Source: GCA-2684655 sp045105235 (GTDB lineage: Bacteria > Planctomycetota > UBA1135 > UBA2386). From it: 64,000 bases of DNA. Below, piece by piece: positions 63,788-64,000 of this stretch. The translations under genes were made by a program, and so were the position numbers. Numbering within the stretch: position 1 is the first letter of the stretch; each line of letters begins with the position of its first letter. Location of the stretch: positions 29,166 to 93,165 of the forward strand of contig JBGCDH010000021.1 of the NCBI GenBank assembly GCA_045105235.1, written 5' to 3'. Under the pieces are notes generated by a model. It was not told the origin of the DNA, made no database searches, and saw only the letters and a program-made list of their open reading frames with translations.

Positions 63788-64000
63788 TCACGCCCCGATA
63801 CGTCCAACCCCGCCATCCGGCGGAGCCCGCGCCACCGCAACTCCGGGTGCCTCAAATGGCGGTCCCATGGCCCGCAGCACCCGCTCGATCGAATTCGGGT
63901 CCTTGATCGCCGCCAGCAGCCGACGAACCCCACCGCAGTTTGGGCATGTGAAGATCTCCACGCCAAACACCCGCCGCAATAGCTCCGCCCACGTGTCGTA
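63788..64000 (-). mobile_element. 3' end of an IS91-type transposase (continues beyond the window)
   Basis: The minus strand from base 64000 reads Y-D-T-W-A-E-L-L-R-R-V-F-G-V-E-I-F-T-C-P-N-C-G-G, followed by R-R-L-L-A-A-I-K-D-P-N-S-I-E-R-V-L-R-A-M-G and a proline/alanine tail. This is the known C-terminal end of IS91-family (Y2, rolling-circle) transposases, with its zinc-binding CPxCGG. Catalytic residues are outside the window. Confidence 0.8.

Noticed and set aside
1..64000. CRISPR arrays, tRNA, rRNA and known riboswitches
   Set aside because: No regularly spaced direct repeats with unique spacers, no cloverleaf with conserved T-loop, and no conserved riboswitch core was found by eye.

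Overview
The window is about 64 kb of high-GC DNA and carries the hallmarks of a Planctomycetota chromosome. These include three sulfatases, a giant protein combining ThuA, DUF1080, cytochrome c, DUF6797 and a beta-propeller, an ECF sigma factor next to a Ser/Thr kinase with WD40 repeats, a sigma factor fused to a membrane-anchored sensor part, and very repetitive secreted beta-propeller proteins with a shared C-terminal domain. There are no rRNA genes, CRISPR arrays or recognisable tRNAs. The species cannot be named from the sequence.

Layout: 1-9.1 kb holds a 5' sulfatase fragment (the window edge cuts it), a secreted TPR/peptidase-like protein, a HIT protein coupled to an N-acetylhexosamine-kinase-like gene, a redoxin-sulfatase fusion, an HExxH metallopeptidase-like protein and an alpha/alpha-toroid protein. 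9.3-13.9 kb is one 1541-residue multidomain protein. 13.9-18.5 kb holds an animal-type haem peroxidase and a DUF924 gene among broken genes: a domain remnant, a C-run frameshift and a gene split by one in-frame TAG. 18.6-25.8 kb holds an SDR protein, a hybrid histidine kinase whose H-box His is Gln, an Rcp1-like response regulator divergent from a large periplasmic-sensor histidine kinase (the two start codons overlap), and a methyltransferase-like gene.

26-36 kb is the most interesting locus. A sigma-54 activator (minus strand) faces an operon of an ATP-grasp/M20 fusion, a signal-less gamma-glutamyltransferase homologue, an N-formylglutamate amidohydrolase and a lysine-rich secreted protein, joined by 1-4 nt stop/start overlaps and followed by an MscK-like channel. 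A full match to the sigma-54 -24/-12 consensus lies just before the first ATG. This looks like a regulated pathway that builds and breaks an amide-linked, probably glutamyl, metabolite.

36-48 kb has thymidine kinase, three secreted proteins of the planctomycete beta-helix/Kelch/propeller type, a sulfatase and the membrane-anchored ECF sigma factor. 48-60 kb has a small membrane protein, a SWIM/SNF2 helicase preceded by a 16-17 bp tandem repeat, a four-helix membrane protein, the ECF sigma/kinase pair and a TlpA-like protein. 60-64 kb is a scar zone: an IS3-family relic, a LysR regulator divergent from a tandem ABM-like lipoprotein, and a HEAT-like gene cut short beside the 3' end of an IS91-type transposase.

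Across the window, many genes without a Shine-Dalgarno sequence have a TAnnnT box, often preceded by GC, ending 6-8 nt before the start codon. This suggests widespread leaderless transcription.
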